The notes: generated by a model not told the origin, from the letters alone. A stretch of DNA of 64,000 nt from Diorhabda sublineata (GCF_026230105.1 NC_079482.1:11284001-11348000); one strand, 5' to 3'. Shown: positions 39,701-54,500, counted from the stretch's first letter. A program made the numbers and translations.

Positions 39701-42000
39701 AATTGATGAGATACGACTTGAAATGAGGAAGATAGACTTTGAAAATTTTCATTCAAACAAAGTAACGATCGACCTCAATGGGCTTCAATGGATGTAAATC
39801 GACGATATCTGAAAAAGTTAGTTGCCAACTAACTCTAATATATAAGAATTGATGAGATTCGACTTGAAATGAGGAAGATAGACTTTGGAAATTTTCATGC
39901 AAAACAATGTGACAATCGACCTCAATGGGCTTCAATGGATGTAAATCGACGATATCTGAAAAATTTAGTTGCCAACTTACTCAAATATATAAGAATTGAT
40001 GAGATTCGACTTGAAATGAGAAAGATAGACTTTGGAATTTTTCATGTAAAACAATGTGACAATCGACCTCAATGGGCTTCAATGGATGTAAATCGACGAT
40101 ATCTGAAAAATTTAGTTGCCAACTAACTCAAATATATAAGAATTGATGAGATTCGACTTGAAATGAGGAAGATAGACTTTGGAAATTTTCATGCAAAACA
40201 AAGTGACAATCAACCTCAATGGGCTTCAATGGATGTAAATCGACGATATCTGAAAAACTTAGTTGCCAACTAACTCAAATATATAAGAATTGATGAGATT
40301 TGACTTGAAATGAGGAAGATAGACTTTGAAAATTTTCATTCAAACAAAGTGACAATCGACCTCACTGGGCTTCAATGGATGTAAATCGACGATATCTGAA
40401 AAAGTTAGTTGCCAACTAACTCAAATATATAAGAATTGATGAGATACGACTTGAAATGAGGAAGATAGACTTTGAAAATTTTCATTCAAACAAAGTAACA
40501 ATCGACCTCAATGGGCTTCAATGGATGTAAATCGACGATATCTGAAAAAGTTAGTTGCCAACTAACTCTAATATATAAGAATTGATGAGATTCGACTTGA
40601 AATGAGGAAGATAGACTTTGGAAATTTTCATGCAAAACAATGTGACAATCGACCTCAATGGGCTTCAATGCATGTAAATCGACGATATCTGAAAAATTTA
40701 GTTGCCAACTTACTCAAATATATAAGATTTGATGAGATTCGACTTGAAATGAGGAAGATAGACTTTGGAAATTTTCATGCATAACAATGTGACAATCGAC
40801 CTCAATGGGCTTCAATGGATGTAAATCGACGATATCTGAAAAAGTTAGTTGCCAACTAACTCAAATATATAAGAATTGATGAGATTCGACTTGAAATGAG
40901 GAAGATAGACTTTGAAAATTTTCATTCAAAACAAAGTGACAATCGACCTCACTGGGCTTCAATGGATGTAAATCGACCATATCTGAAAAAGTTAGTTGCC
41001 AACTAATTCAAATATATAAGAATTGATGAGATTCGACTTGAAATGAGAAAGATAGACTTTGGAAATTTTCATGCAAAACAATGTGACAATCAACCTCAAT
41101 GGGCTTCAATGGATGTGAATCGACGATATCTGAAAAAGTTAATTGCCAACTAACTCAAATATATAAGAATTGATGAGATTTGACTTGAAATGAGGAAGAT
41201 AGACTTTGAAAATTTTCATTCAAACAAAGTGACAATCGACCTCACTGGGCTTCAATGGATGTAAATCGACGATATCTGTTAAAGTTAGTTGCCAACTAAC
41301 TCAAATATATAAGAATTGATGAGATACGACTTGAAATGAGGAAGATAGACTTTGAAAATTTTCATTCAAACAAAGTGACAATCGACCTCAATGGGCTTCA
41401 ATGGATGTAAATCGACGATATCTGAAAAAGTTAGTTGCCAACTAACTCAAATATATAAGAATTGATGAGATTCGACTTGAAATGAGGAAGATAGACTTTG
41501 AAAATTTTCATTCAAAACAAAGTGACAATCGACCTCACTGGGCTTCAATGGATGTAAATCGACCATATCTGAAAAAGTTAGTTGCCAACTAATTCAAATA
41601 TATAAGAATTGATGAGATTCGACTTGAAATGAGAAAGATAGACTTTGGAAATTTTCATGCAAAACAATGTGACAATCAACCTCAATGGGCTTCAATGGAT
41701 GTGAATCGACGATATCTGAAAAAGTTAATTGCCAACTAACTCAAATATATAAGAATTGATGAGATTTGACTTGAAATGAGGGAGATAGACTTTGAAAATT
41801 TTCATTCAAACAAAGTGACAATCGACCTCACTGGGCTTCAATGGATGTAAATCGACGATATCTGTTAAAGTTAGTTGCCAACTAACTCAAATATATAAGA
41901 ATTGATGAGATACGACTTGAAATGAGGAAGATAGACTTTGAAAATTTTCATTCAAACAAAGTAACGATCGACCTCAATGGGCTTCAATGGATGTAAATCG
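36800..42000 (+). repeat. Array zone 4, 15-monomer repeat (2,197 bp)
   Basis: About 37,000-38,436 matches about 39,197-40,633 at an offset of 2,197 bp. Shared private variants include TTGTAATGAAGAAG (about 37,081 and 39,278), GGAATTTTTCATGTAAAAC (about 37,836 and 40,033) and ATTTCGTTTG-free AAAAACTTAGTTG monomers. The two copies differ at TATATGAG (38,377) and then separate at GCATAAC against GCAAAAC. Zone 3 markers disappear here and zone 5 markers have not begun. Confidence 0.78.
40860..42000 (+). repeat. 4-monomer tandem duplication (586 bp)
   Basis: The rare AATCGACCATATC, which destroys the usual CGATATC, is at 40,971 and again 586 bp on at about 41,557. The flanking CTGTTAAAGTTAG and CACTGGGC monomers are copied with it. 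A GAGGGAGATAG change near 41,777 is private to the second copy. Confidence 0.8.
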
Positions 42001-42059
42001 ACGATATCTGAAAAATTTAGTTGCCAACTTACTCAAATATATAAGAATTGATGAGATTC

Positions 42060-43975
42060 GACTTGAAATGAGGAAGATAGACTTTGGAAATTTTCATGCA
42101 AAACAATGTGACAATCGACCTCAATGGGCTTCAATGTATGTAAATCGACGAAATCTGAAAAATTTAGTTGCCAACTAACTCGAATATATAAGAATTGATG
42201 AGATTCGACTTGAAATGAGGAAGATAGACTTTGAAAATTTTCATTCAAACAAAGTGACAATCGTCCTCAATGGGCTTCAATGGATGTAAATCGACGATAT
42301 CTGAACAAGTTAGTTGCCAACTAACTCAAATATATAAGAATTGATGAGATTCGACTTGAAATGAGGAAGATAGACTTTGGAAATCTTCATGCAAAACAAT
42401 GTGACAATCGACCTCAATGGGATTCAATGGATGTAAATCGACGATATCTGTAAAATTTAGTTGCCAACTTACTCAAATATATAAGAATTGATGGGATTCG
42501 ACTTGAAATGAGGAAGATAGACTTTGGAAATTTTCATGCATAACAATGTGACAATCGACCTTAATGGGCTTCAATGGATGTAAATCGACGATATCTGAAA
42601 GAGTTAGTTGCCAACTAACTCAAATATATAAGAATTGATGAGATTCGACTTGAAATGAGAAAGATAGACTTTGGAAATTTTCATGCAAAACAATGTGACA
42701 ATCAACCTCAATGGGCTTCAATGGATGTAAATCGACGATATCTGAAAAAGTTATTTGCCAACTAACTCAAATATATAAGAATTGATGAGATTCGACTTGA
42801 AATGAGGAAGATAGACTTTGGAAATTTTCATGCAAAACAATGTGACAATCGACCTCAATGGCCTTCAATGGATGTAAATCGACGATATCTGAAAAATTTA
42901 GTTGCCAACTTACTCAAATATATAAGAATTGATGAGATTCGACTTGAAATGAGGAAGATAGACTTTGGAAATTTTCATGCATAACAATGTGACAATCGAC
43001 CTCAATGGGCTTCAATGGATGTAAATCGACGATATCTGAACAAGTTAGTTGCCAACTAACTCAAATATATAAGAATTGATGAGATTCGACTTGAAATGAG
43101 AAAGATTGACTTTGGAAATTTTCATACAAAACAATGTGACAATCGACCTCAATGGGCTTCAATGGATGTAAATCGACGATATCTGAAAAATTTAGTTGCC
43201 AACTAACTCAAATATATAAGAATTGATGAGATTCGACTTGAAATGAGGAAGATAGACTTTGGAAATTTTCATGCAAAACAATGTGACAATCGACCTCAAT
43301 GGGCTTCAATGGATGTAAATCGACGAAATCTGAAAAATTTAGTTGCCAACTAACTCGAATATATAAGAATTGATGAGATTCGACTTGAAATGAGGAAGAT
43401 AGACTTTGAAAATTTTCATTCAAACAAAGTGACAATCGTCCTCAATGGGCTTCAATGGATGTAAATCGACGATATCTGAACAAGTTAGTTGCCAACTAAC
43501 TCAAATATATAAGAATTGATGAGATTCGACTTGAAATGAGGAAGATAGACTTTGGAAATCTTCATGCAAAACAATGTGACAATCGACCTCAATGGGATTC
43601 AATGGATGTAAATCGACGATATCTGTAAAATTTAGTTGCCAACTTACTCAAATATATAAGAATTGATGGGATTCGACTTGAAATGAGGAAGATAGACTTT
43701 GGAAATTTTCATGCATAACAATGTGACAATCGACCTTAATGGGCTTCAATGGATGTAAATCGACGATATCTGAAAGAGTTAGTTGCCAACTAACTCAAAT
43801 ATATAAGAATTGATGAGATTCGACTTGAAATGAGAAAGATAGACTTTGGAAATTTTCATGCAAAACAATGTGACAATCAACCTCAATGGGCTTCAATGCA
43901 TGTAAATCGACGATATCTGAAAAAGTTATTTGCCAACTAACTCAAATATATAAGAATTGATGAGATTCGACTTGA
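42060..43975 (+). repeat. 8-monomer duplication (1,175 bp)
   Basis: About 42,060-42,800 matches about 43,235-43,975. Both share CGACGAAATCTG, CTCGAATATATAAG, AATCTTCATGC, GGGATTCAATGG and TCTGTAAAATT in the same order. The second copy has TCAATGCATG near 43,895. Confidence 0.8.
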
Positions 43976-44199
43976 ATTGAGGAAGATAGACTTTGAAAAT
44001 TTTCATTCAAACAAAGTGACAATCGTCCTCAATGGGCTTCAATGGATGTGAATCGACGATATCTGAAAAAGTTAGTTGCCAACTAACTCAAATATATAAG
44101 AATTGATGAGATTCGACTTGAAATGAGGAAGATAGACTTTGGAAATTTTCATGCATAACAATGTGACAATCGACCTCAATGGGCTTCAATGGATGTAAA

Positions 44200-47100
44200 T
44201 CGACGATATCTGAAAAAGTTAGTTGCCAACTAACTCAAATATATAAGAATTGATGAGATTCGACTTGAAATGAGGAAGATAGACTTTGGAAATTTTCATG
44301 CAAAACAATGTGACAATCGACCTCAATGGCCTTCAATGGATGTAAATCGACGATATCTGAAAAATTTAGTTGCCAACTTACTCAAATATATAAGAATTGA
44401 TGAGATTCGACTTGAAATGAGGAAGATAGACTTTGGAAATTTTCATGCATAACAATGTGACAATCGACCTTAATGGGCTTCAATGGATGTAAATCGACGA
44501 TATCTGAAAAAGGTAGTTGCCAACTAACTCAAATATATAAGAATTGATGAGATTCGACTTGAAATGAGAAAGATAGACTTTGGGAATTTTCATGCAAAAC
44601 AATGTGACAATCAACCTCAATGGGCTTCAATGGATGTAAATCGACGATATCTGAAAAAGTTATTTGCCAACTAACTCAAATATATAAGAATTGATGAGAT
44701 TCGACTTGAATTGAGGAAGATAGACTTTGAAAATTTTCATTCAAACAAAGTGACAATCGTCCTCAATGGGCTTCAATGGATGTGAATCGACGATATCTGA
44801 AAAAGTTAGTTGCCAACTAACTCAAATATATAAGAATTGATGAGATTCGACTTGAAATGGGGAAGATAGACTTTGAAAATTTTCATTCAAACAAAGTGAC
44901 AATCGTCATCAATGGGCTTCAATGGATGTGAATCGACGATATCTGAAAAAGTTAGTTGCCAACTAACTCAAATATATAAGAATTGATGAGATTCGACTTG
45001 AAATGAGGAAGATAGACTTTGGAAATTTTCATTCAAACAAAGTGACAATCGTCCTCAATGGGCTTCAATGGATGTGAATCGACGATATCTGAAAAAGTTA
45101 GTTGCCAACTAACTCAAATATATAAGAATTGATGAGATTCGACTTGAAATGAGGAAGATAGACTTTGGAAATTTTCATGCATAACAATGTGACAATCGAC
45201 CTCAATGGGCTTCAATGGATGTAAATCGACGATATCTGAGAAAGTTAGTTGCCAACTAACTCAAATATATAAGAATTGATGAGATTCGACTTGAAATGAG
45301 GAAGATAGACTTTGGAAATTTTCATGCAAAACAATGTGACAATCGACCTCAATGGCCTTCAATGGATGTAAATCGACGATATCTGAAAAATTTAGTTGCC
45401 AACTTACTCAAATATATAAGAATTGATGAGATTCGACTTGAAATGAGAAAGATTGACTTTGGAAATTTTCATACAAAACAATGTGACAATCGACCTCAAT
45501 GGGCTTCAATGGATGTAAATCGACGATATCTGAAAAATTTAGTTGCCAACTAACTCAAATATATAAGAATTGATGAGATTCGACTTGAAATGAGGAAGAT
45601 AGACTTTGGAAATTTTCATGCAAAACAATGTGGCAATCGACCTCAATGGGCTTCAATGGATGTAAATCGACGAAATCTGAAAAATTTAGTTGCCAACTAA
45701 CTCGAATATATAAGAATTGATGAGATTCGACTTGAAATGAGGAAGATAGACTTTGAAAATTTTCATTCAAACAAAGTGACAATCGTCCTCAATGGGCTTC
45801 AATGGATGTAAATCGACGATATCTGAACAAGTTAGTTGCCAACTAACTCAAATATATAAGAATTGATGAGATTCGACTTGAAATGAGGAAGATAGACTTT
45901 GGAAATCTTCATGCAAAACAATGTGACAATCGACCTCAATGGGATTCAATGGACGTAAATCGACGATATCTGTAAAATTTAGTTGCCAACTTACTCAAAT
46001 ATATAAGAATTGATGGGATTCGACTTGAAATGAGGAAGATAGACTTTGGAAATTTTCATGCATAACAATGTGACAATCGACCTTAATGGGCTTCAATGGA
46101 TGTAAATCGACGATATCTGAAAGAGTTAGTTGCCAACTAACTCAAATATATAAGAATTGATGAGATTCGACTTGAAATGAGAAAGATAGACTTTGGAAAT
46201 TTTCATGCAAAACAATGTGACAATCAACCTCAATGGGCTTCAATGGATGTAAATCGACGATATCTGAAAAAGTTATTTGCCAACTAACTCAAATATATAA
46301 GAATTGATGAGATTCGACTTGAATTGAGGAAGATAGACTTTGAAAATTTTCATTCAAACAAAGTGACAATCGTCCTCAATGGGCTTCAATGGATGTGAAT
46401 CGACGATATCTGAAAAAGTTAGTTGCCAACTAACTCAAATATATAAGAATTGATGAGATTCGACTTGAAATGAGGAAGATAGACTTTGGAAATTTTCATG
46501 CATAACAATGTGACAATCGACCTCAATGGGCTTCAATGGATGTAAATCGACGATATCTGAAAAAGTTAGTTGCCAACTAACTCAAATATATAAGAATTGA
46601 TGAGATTCGACTTGAAATGAGGAAGATAGACTTTGGAAATTTTCATGCAAAACAATGTGACAATCGACCTCAATGGCCTTCAATGGATGTAAATCGACGA
46701 TATCTGAAAAATTTAGTTGCCAACTCACTCAAATATATAAGAATTGATGAGATTCGACTTGAAATGAGGAAGATAGACTTTGGAAATTTTCATGCATAAC
46801 AATGTGACAATCGACCTTAATGGGCTTCAATGGATGTAAATCGACGATATCTGAAAGAGTTAGTTGCCAACTAACTCAAATATATAAGAATTGATGAGAT
46901 TCGACTTGAAATGAGAAAGATAGACTTTGGGAATTTTCATGCAAAACAATGTGACAATCAACCTCAATGGGCTTCAATGGATGTAAATCGACGATATCTG
47001 AAAAAGTTATTTGCCAACTAACTCAAATATATAAGAATTTATGAGATTCGACTTGAATTGAGGAAGATAGACTTTGAAAATTTTCATTCAAACAAAGTGA

Positions 47101-49605
47101 CAATCGTCCTCAATGGGCTTCAATGGATGTGAATCGACGATATCTGAAAAAGTTAGTTGCCAACTAACTCAAATATATAAGAATTGATGAGATTCGACTT
47201 GAAATGAGGAAGATAGACTTTGGAAATTTTCATGCATAACAATGTGACAATCGACCTCAATGGGCTTCAATGGATGTAAATCGACGATATCTGAAAAAGT
47301 TAGTTGCCAACTAACTCAAATATATAAGAATTGATGAGATTCGACTTGAAATGAGGAAGATAGACTTTGGAAATTTTCATGCAAAACAATGTGACAATCG
47401 ACCTCAATGGCCTTCAATGGATGTAAATCGACGATATCTGAAAAATTTAGTTGCCAACTTACTCAAATATATAAGAATTGATGAGATTCGACTTGAAATG
47501 AGGAAGATAGACTTTGGAAATTTTCATGCATAACAATGTGACAATCGACCTTAATGGGCTTCAATGGATGTAAATCGACGATATCTGAAAAAGGTAGTTG
47601 CCAACTAACTCAAATATATAAGAATTGATGAGATTCGACTTGAAATGAGAAAGATAGACTTTGGGAATTTTCATGCAAAACAATGTGACAATCAACCTCA
47701 ATGGGCTTCAATGGATGTAAATCGACGATATCTGAAAAAGTTATTTGCCAACTAACTCAAATATATAAGAATTGATGAGATTCGACTTGAATTGAGGAAG
47801 ATAGACTTTGAAAATTTTCATTCAAACAAAGTGACAATCGTCCTCAATGGGCTTCAATGGATGTGAATCGACGATATCTGAAAAAGTTAGTTGCCAACTA
47901 ACTCAAATATATAAGAATTGATGAGATTCGACTTGAAATGGGGAAGATAGACTTTGAAAATTTTCATTCAAACAAAGTGACAATCGTCATCAATGGGCTT
48001 CAATGGATGTGAATCGACGATATCTGAAAAAGTTAGTTGCCAACTAACTCAAATATATAAGAATTGATGAGATTCGACTTGAAATGAGGAAGATAGACTT
48101 TGGAAATTTTCATGCATAACAATGTGACAATCGACCTCAATGGGCTTCAATGGATGTAAATCGACGATATCTGAAAAAGTTAGTTGCCAACTAACTCAAA
48201 TATATAAGAATTGATGAGATTCGACTTGAAATGAGGAAGATAGACTTTGGAAATTTTCATGCAAAACAATGTGACAATCGACCTCAATGGGCTTCAATGG
48301 ATGTAAATCGACGATATCTGAAAAATTTAGTTGCCAACTTACTCAAATATATAAGAATTGATGAGATTCGACTTGAAATGAGGAAGATAGACTTTGGAAA
48401 TTTTCATGCATAACAATGTGACAATCGACCTCAATGGGCTTCAATGGATGTAAATCGACGATATCTGAACAAGTTAGTTGCCAACTAACTCAAATATATA
48501 AGAATTGATGAGATTCGACTTGAAATGAGAAAGATTGACTTTGGAAATTTTCATACAAAACAATGTGACAATCGACCTCAATGGGCTTCAATGGATGTAA
48601 ATCGACGATATCTGAAAAATTTAGTTGCCAACTAACTCAAATATATAAGAATTGATGAGATTCGACTTGAAATGAGGAAGATAGACTTTGGAAATTTTCA
48701 TGCAAAACAATGTGACAATCGACCTCAATGGGCTTCAATGGATGTAAATCGACGAAATCTGAAAAATTTAGTTGCCAACTAACTCGAATATATAAGAATT
48801 GATGAGATTCGACTTGAAATGAGGAAGATAGACTTTGAAAATTTTCATTCAAACAAAGTGACAATCGTCCTCAATGGGCTTCAATGGATGTAAATCGACG
48901 ATATCTGAACAAGTTAGTTGCCAACTAACTCAAATATATAAGAATTGATGAGATTCGACTTGAAATGAGGAAGATAGACTTTGGAAATCTTCATGCAAAA
49001 CAATGTGACAATCGACCTCAATGGGATTCAATGGATGTAAATCGACGATATCTGTAAAATTTAGTTGCCAACTTACTCAAATATATAAGAATTGATGGGA
49101 TTCGACTTGAAATGAGGAAGATAGACTTTGGAAATTTTCATGCATAACAATGTGACAATCGACCTTAATGGGCTTCAATGGATGTAAATCGACGATATCT
49201 GAAAGAGTTAGTTGCCAACTAACTAAAATATATAAGAATTGATGAGATTCGACTTGAAATGAGAAAGATAGACTTTGGAAATTTTCATGCAAAACAATGT
49301 GACAATCAACCTCAATGGGCTTCAATGGATGTAAATCGACGATATCTGAAAAAGTTATTTGCCAACTAACTCAAATATATAAGAATTGATGAGATTCGAC
49401 TTGAATTGAAGAAGATAGACTTTGAAAATTTTCATTCAAACAAAGTGACAATCGTTCTCAATGGGCTTCAATGGATGTGAATCGACGATATCTGAAAAAG
49501 TTAGTTGCCAACTAACTCAAATATATAAGAATTGATGAGATTCGACTTGAAATGAGGAAGATAGACTTTGGAAATTTTCATGCATAACAATGTGACAATC
49601 GACCT
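44200..49605 (+). repeat. 21-monomer higher-order repeat (about 3,081 bp) with internal monomer gain and loss
   Basis: Blocks at about 44,200-45,020 and 47,281-48,101 match at 3,081 bp, sharing GAAATGGGGAAG (44,851 and 47,932) and ATCGTCATC. Blocks at 45,440-46,520 and 48,520-49,600 match at 3,082 bp. Between them the register shifts by one monomer in one direction and back again: an ATCGTCCTC monomer near 45,000-45,150 is missing from the second copy, and a CTGAACAAG monomer near 48,400 is extra. Confidence 0.72.
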
Positions 49606-51508
49606 TAATGGGCTTCAATGGATGTGAATCGACGATATCTGAAAAAGGTAGTTGCCAACTAACTCAAATATATAAGAATTGATGAGATTCGACTTGAAAT
49701 GAGAAAGATAGACTTTGGGAATTTTCATGCAAAACAATGTGACAATCAACCTCAATGGGCTTCAATGGATGTAAATCGACGATATCTGAAAAAGTTATTT
49801 GCCAACTAACTCAAATATATAAGAATTGATGAGATTCGACTTGAATTGAGGAAGATAGACTTTGAAAATTTTCATTCAAACAAAGTGACAATCGTCCTCA
49901 ATGGGCTTCAATGGATGTGAATCGACGATATCTGAAAAAGTTAGTTGCCAACTAACTCAAATATATAAGAATTGATGAGATTCGACTTGAAATGAGGAAG
50001 ATAGACTTTGGAAATTTTCATGCATAACAATGTGACAATCGACCTCAATGGGCTTCAATGGATGTAAATCGACGATATCTGAAAAAGTTAGTTGCCAACT
50101 AACTCAAATATATAAGAATTGATGAGATTCGACTTGAAATGAGGAAGATAGACTTTGGAAATTTTCATGCAAAACAATGTGACAATCGACCTCAATGGGC
50201 TTCAATGGATGTAAATCGACGATATCTGAAAAATTTAGTTGCCAACTTACTCAAATATATAAGAATTGATGAGATTCGACTTGAAATGAGGAAGATTGAC
50301 TTTGGAAATTTTCATGCATAACAATGTGACAATCGACCTCAATGGGCTTCAATGGATGTAAATCGACGATATCTGAACAAGTTAGTTGCCAACTAACTCA
50401 AATATATAAGAATTGATGAGATTCGACTTGAAATGAGAAAGATTGACTTTGGAAATTTTCATACAAAACAATGTGACAATCGACCTCAATGGGCTTCAAT
50501 GGATGTAAATCGACGATATCTGAAAAATTTAGTTGCCAACTAACTCAAATATATAAGAATTGATGAGATTCGACTTGAAATGAGGAAGATAGACTTTGGA
50601 AATTTTCATGCAAAACAATGTGACAATCGACCTCAATGGGCTTCAATGGATGTAAATCGACGAAATCTGAAAAATTTAGTTGCCAACTAACTCGAATATA
50701 TAAGAATTGATGAGATTCGACTTGAAATGAGGAAGATAGACTTTGAAAATTTTCATTCAAACAAAGTGACAATCGTCCTCAATGGGCTTCAATGGATGTA
50801 AATCGACGATATCTGAACAAGTTAGTTGCCAACTAACTCAAATATATAAGAATTGATGAGATTCGACTTGAAATGAGGAAGATAGACTTTGGAAATCTTC
50901 ATGCAAAACAATGTGACAATCGACCTCAATGGGATTCAATGGATGTAAATCGACGATATCTGTAAAATTTAGTTGCCAACTTACTCAAATATATAAGAAT
51001 TGATGGGATTCGACTTGAAATGAGGAAGATAGACTTTGGAAATTTTCATGCATAACAATGTGACAATCGACCTTAATGGGCTTCAATGGATGTAAATCGA
51101 CGATATCTGAAAGAGTTAGTTGCCAACTAACTCAAATATATAAGAATTGATGAGATTCGACTTGAAATGAGAAAGATAGACTTTGGAAATTTTCATGCAA
51201 AACAATGTGACAATCAACCTCAATGGGCTTCAATGGATGTAAATCGACGATATCTGAAAAAGTTATTTGCCAACTAACTCAAATATATAAGAATTGATGA
51301 GAGTCGACTTGAATTGAGGAAGATAGACTTTGAAAATTTTCATTCAAACAAAGTGACAATCGTCCTCAATGGGCTTCAATGGATGTGAATCGACGATATC
51401 TGAAAAAGTTAGTTGCCAACTAACTCAAATATATAAGAATTGATGAGAGTCGACTTGAAATGAGGAAGATAGACTTTGGAAATTTTCATGCATAACAATG
51501 TGACAATC
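48080..51508 (+). repeat. 13-monomer higher-order repeat (1,908 bp)
   Basis: About 48,080-49,600 matches about 49,988-51,508. Shared features are the CATACAAAAC, CGACGAAATCTG, CTCGAATATA, AATCTTCATGC and GGGATTCAATGG monomers in one order. Private differences are GAGAGTCGAC near 51,299, ATCGTTCTC near 49,451 and TTGAATTGAAGAAG near 49,401. Confidence 0.8.
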
Positions 51509-54500
51509 GACCTCAATGGGCTTCAATGGATGTAAATCGACGATATCTGAGAAAGTTAGTTGCCAACTAACTCAAATATATAAGAATTGATGAGATTCGA
51601 CTTGAAATGAGGAAGATAGACTTTGGAAATTTTCATGCAAAACAATGTGACAATCGACCTCAATGGCCTTCAATGGATGTAAATCGACGATATCTGAAAA
51701 ATTTAGTTGCCAACTTACTCAAATATATAAGAATTGATGAGATTCGACTTGAAATGAGGAAGATAGACTTTGGAAATTTTCATGCATAACAATGTGACAA
51801 TCGACCTTAATGGGCTTCAATGGATGTAAATCGACGATATCTGAGAAAGGTAGTTGCCAACTAACTCAAATATATAAGAATTGATGAGATTCGACTTGAA
51901 ATGAGAAAGATAGACTTTGGGAATTTTCATGCAAAACAATGTGACAATCAACCTCAATGGGCTTCAATGGATGTAAATCGACGATATCTGAAAAAGTTAT
52001 TTGCCAACTAACTCAAATATATAAGAATTGATGAGATTCGACTTGAATTGAGGAAGATAGACTTTGAAAATTTTCATTCAAACAAAGTGACAATCGTCCT
52101 CAATGGGCTTCAATGGATGTGAATCGACGATATCTGAAAAAGTTAGTTGCCAACTAACTCAAATATATAAGAATTGATGAGATTCGACTTGAAATGGGGA
52201 AGATAGACTTTGAAAATTTTCATTCAAACAAAGTGACAATCGTCATCAATGGGCTTCAATGGATGTGAATCGACGATATCTGAAAAAGTTAGTTGCCAAC
52301 TAACTCAAATATATAAGAATTGATGAGATTCGACTTGAAATGAGGAAGATAGACTTTGGAAATTTTCATGCATAACAATGTGACAATCGACCTCAATGGG
52401 CTTCAATGGATGTAAATCGACGATATCTGAAAAAGTTAGTTGCCAACTAACTCAAATATATAAGAATTGATGAGATTCGACTTGAAATGAGGAAGATAGA
52501 CTTTGGAAATTTTCATGCAAAACAATGTGACAATCGACCTCAATGGGCTTCAATGGATGTAAATCGACGATATCTGAAAAATTTAGTTGCCAACTAACCC
52601 AAATATATAAGAATTGATGAAATTCGACTCGAAATGAGGAAGATAGACTTTGAAAATTTTCATTCAAACAAAGTGACAATCGTCCTCAATGGGCTTCAAT
52701 GGATGTGAATCGACGATATCTGAAAAAGTTAGTTGCCAACTAACTCAAATATATAAGAATTGATGAGATTCGACTTGAAATGAGGAAGATAGACTTTGGA
52801 AATTTTCATGCAAAACAATGTGACAATCAACCTCAATGGGCTTCAATGGATGTAAATCGACGATATCTGAAAAAGATAATTGCCAACTAACTCAAATATA
52901 TAAGAATTGATGAGATTTGACTTGAAATGAGGAAGATAGACTTTGAAAATTTTCATTCAAACAAAGTGACAATCGACCTCACTGGGCTTCAATGGATGTA
53001 AATCGACGATATCTGAAAAAGTTAGTTGCCAACTAACTCAAATATATAAGAATTGATGAGATTCGACTTGAAATGAGAAAGATAGACTTTGGGAATTTTC
53101 ATGCAAAACAATGTGACAATCAACCTCAATGGGCTTCAATGGATGTAAATCGACGATATCTGAAAAAGTTATTTGCCAACTAACTCAAATATATAAGAAT
53201 TGATGAGATTCGACTTGAATTGAGGAAGATAGACTTTGAAAATTTTCATTCAAACAAAGTGACAATCGTCCTCAATGGGCTTCAATGGATGTGAATCGAC
53301 GATATCTGGAAAAGTTAGTTGCCAACTAACTCAAATATATAAGAATTGATGAGATTCGACTTGAAATGAGGAAAATAGACTTTGAAAATTTTCATTCAAA
53401 CAAAGTGACAATCGTCATCAATGGGCTTCAATGGATGTGAATCGACGATATCTGAAAAAGGTAGTTGCCAACCAACTCAAATATATAAGAATTGATGAGA
53501 TTCGACTTGAAATGAGGAAGATAGACTTTGGAAATTTTCATGCATAACAATGTGACAATCAACCTCAATGGGCTTCAATGGATGTAAATCGACGATATCT
53601 GAAAAAGTTAGTTGCCAACTAACTCAAATATATAAGAATTGATGAGATTCGACTTGAAATGAGAAAGATTGACTTTGGAAATTTTCATACAAAACAATGT
53701 GACAATCGACCTCAATGGGCTTCAATGGATGTAAATCGACGATATCTGAAAAATTTAGTTGCCAACTAACTCAAATATATAAGAATTGATGAGATTCGAC
53801 TTGAAATGAGGAAGATAGACTTTGGAAATTTTCATGCAAAACAATGTGACAATCGACCTCAATGGGATTCAATGGATGTAAATCGACGAAATCTGTAAAA
53901 TTTAGTTGCCAACTTACTCAAATATATAAGAATTGATGGGATTCGACTTGAAATGAGGAAGATAGACTTTGGAAATTTTCATGCATAACAATGTGACAAT
54001 CGACCTTAATGGGCTTCAATGGATGTAAATCGACGATATCTGAAAGAGTTAGTTGCCAACTAACTCAAATATATAAGAATTGATGAGATTCGACTTGAAA
54101 TGAGAAAGATAGACTTTGGAAATTTTCATGCAAAACAATGTGACAATCAACCGCAATGGGCTTCAATGGATGTAAATCGACGATATCTGAAAAAGTTATT
54201 TGCCAACTAACTCAAATATATAAGAATTGATGAGATTCGACTTGAATTGAGGAAGATAGACTTTGAAAATTTTCATTCAAACAAAGTGACAATCGTCCTC
54301 AATGGGCTTCAATGGATGTGAATCGACGATATCTGAAAAAGTTAGTTGCCAACTAACTCAAATATATAAGAATTGATGAGATTCGACTTGAAATGAGGAA
54401 GATAGACTTTGGAAATTTTCATGCATAACAATGTGACAATCGACCTCAATGGGCTTCAATGGATGTAAATCGACGATATCTGAAAAAGTTAGTTGCCAAC

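Larger units (their letters stand above)
42000..52400 (+). repeat. Array zone 5, marked by ATCGTCCTC, CAATGGCC and CATACAAAAC
   Basis: ATCGTCCTC replaces ATCGACCTC from about 42,260 and recurs to the right end of the window. I did not see it to the left. CATACAAAAC monomers (with GATTGAC) start at 43,123, 45,470, 48,552, 50,460 and 53,686, which are gaps of 16, 21, 13 and 22 monomers. CAATGGCCTTC recurs from about 42,857 to 54,596. Other zone signatures are CTGAACAAG, TCTGTAAAATTTAG and CGACCTTAATGG. Confidence 0.82.
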
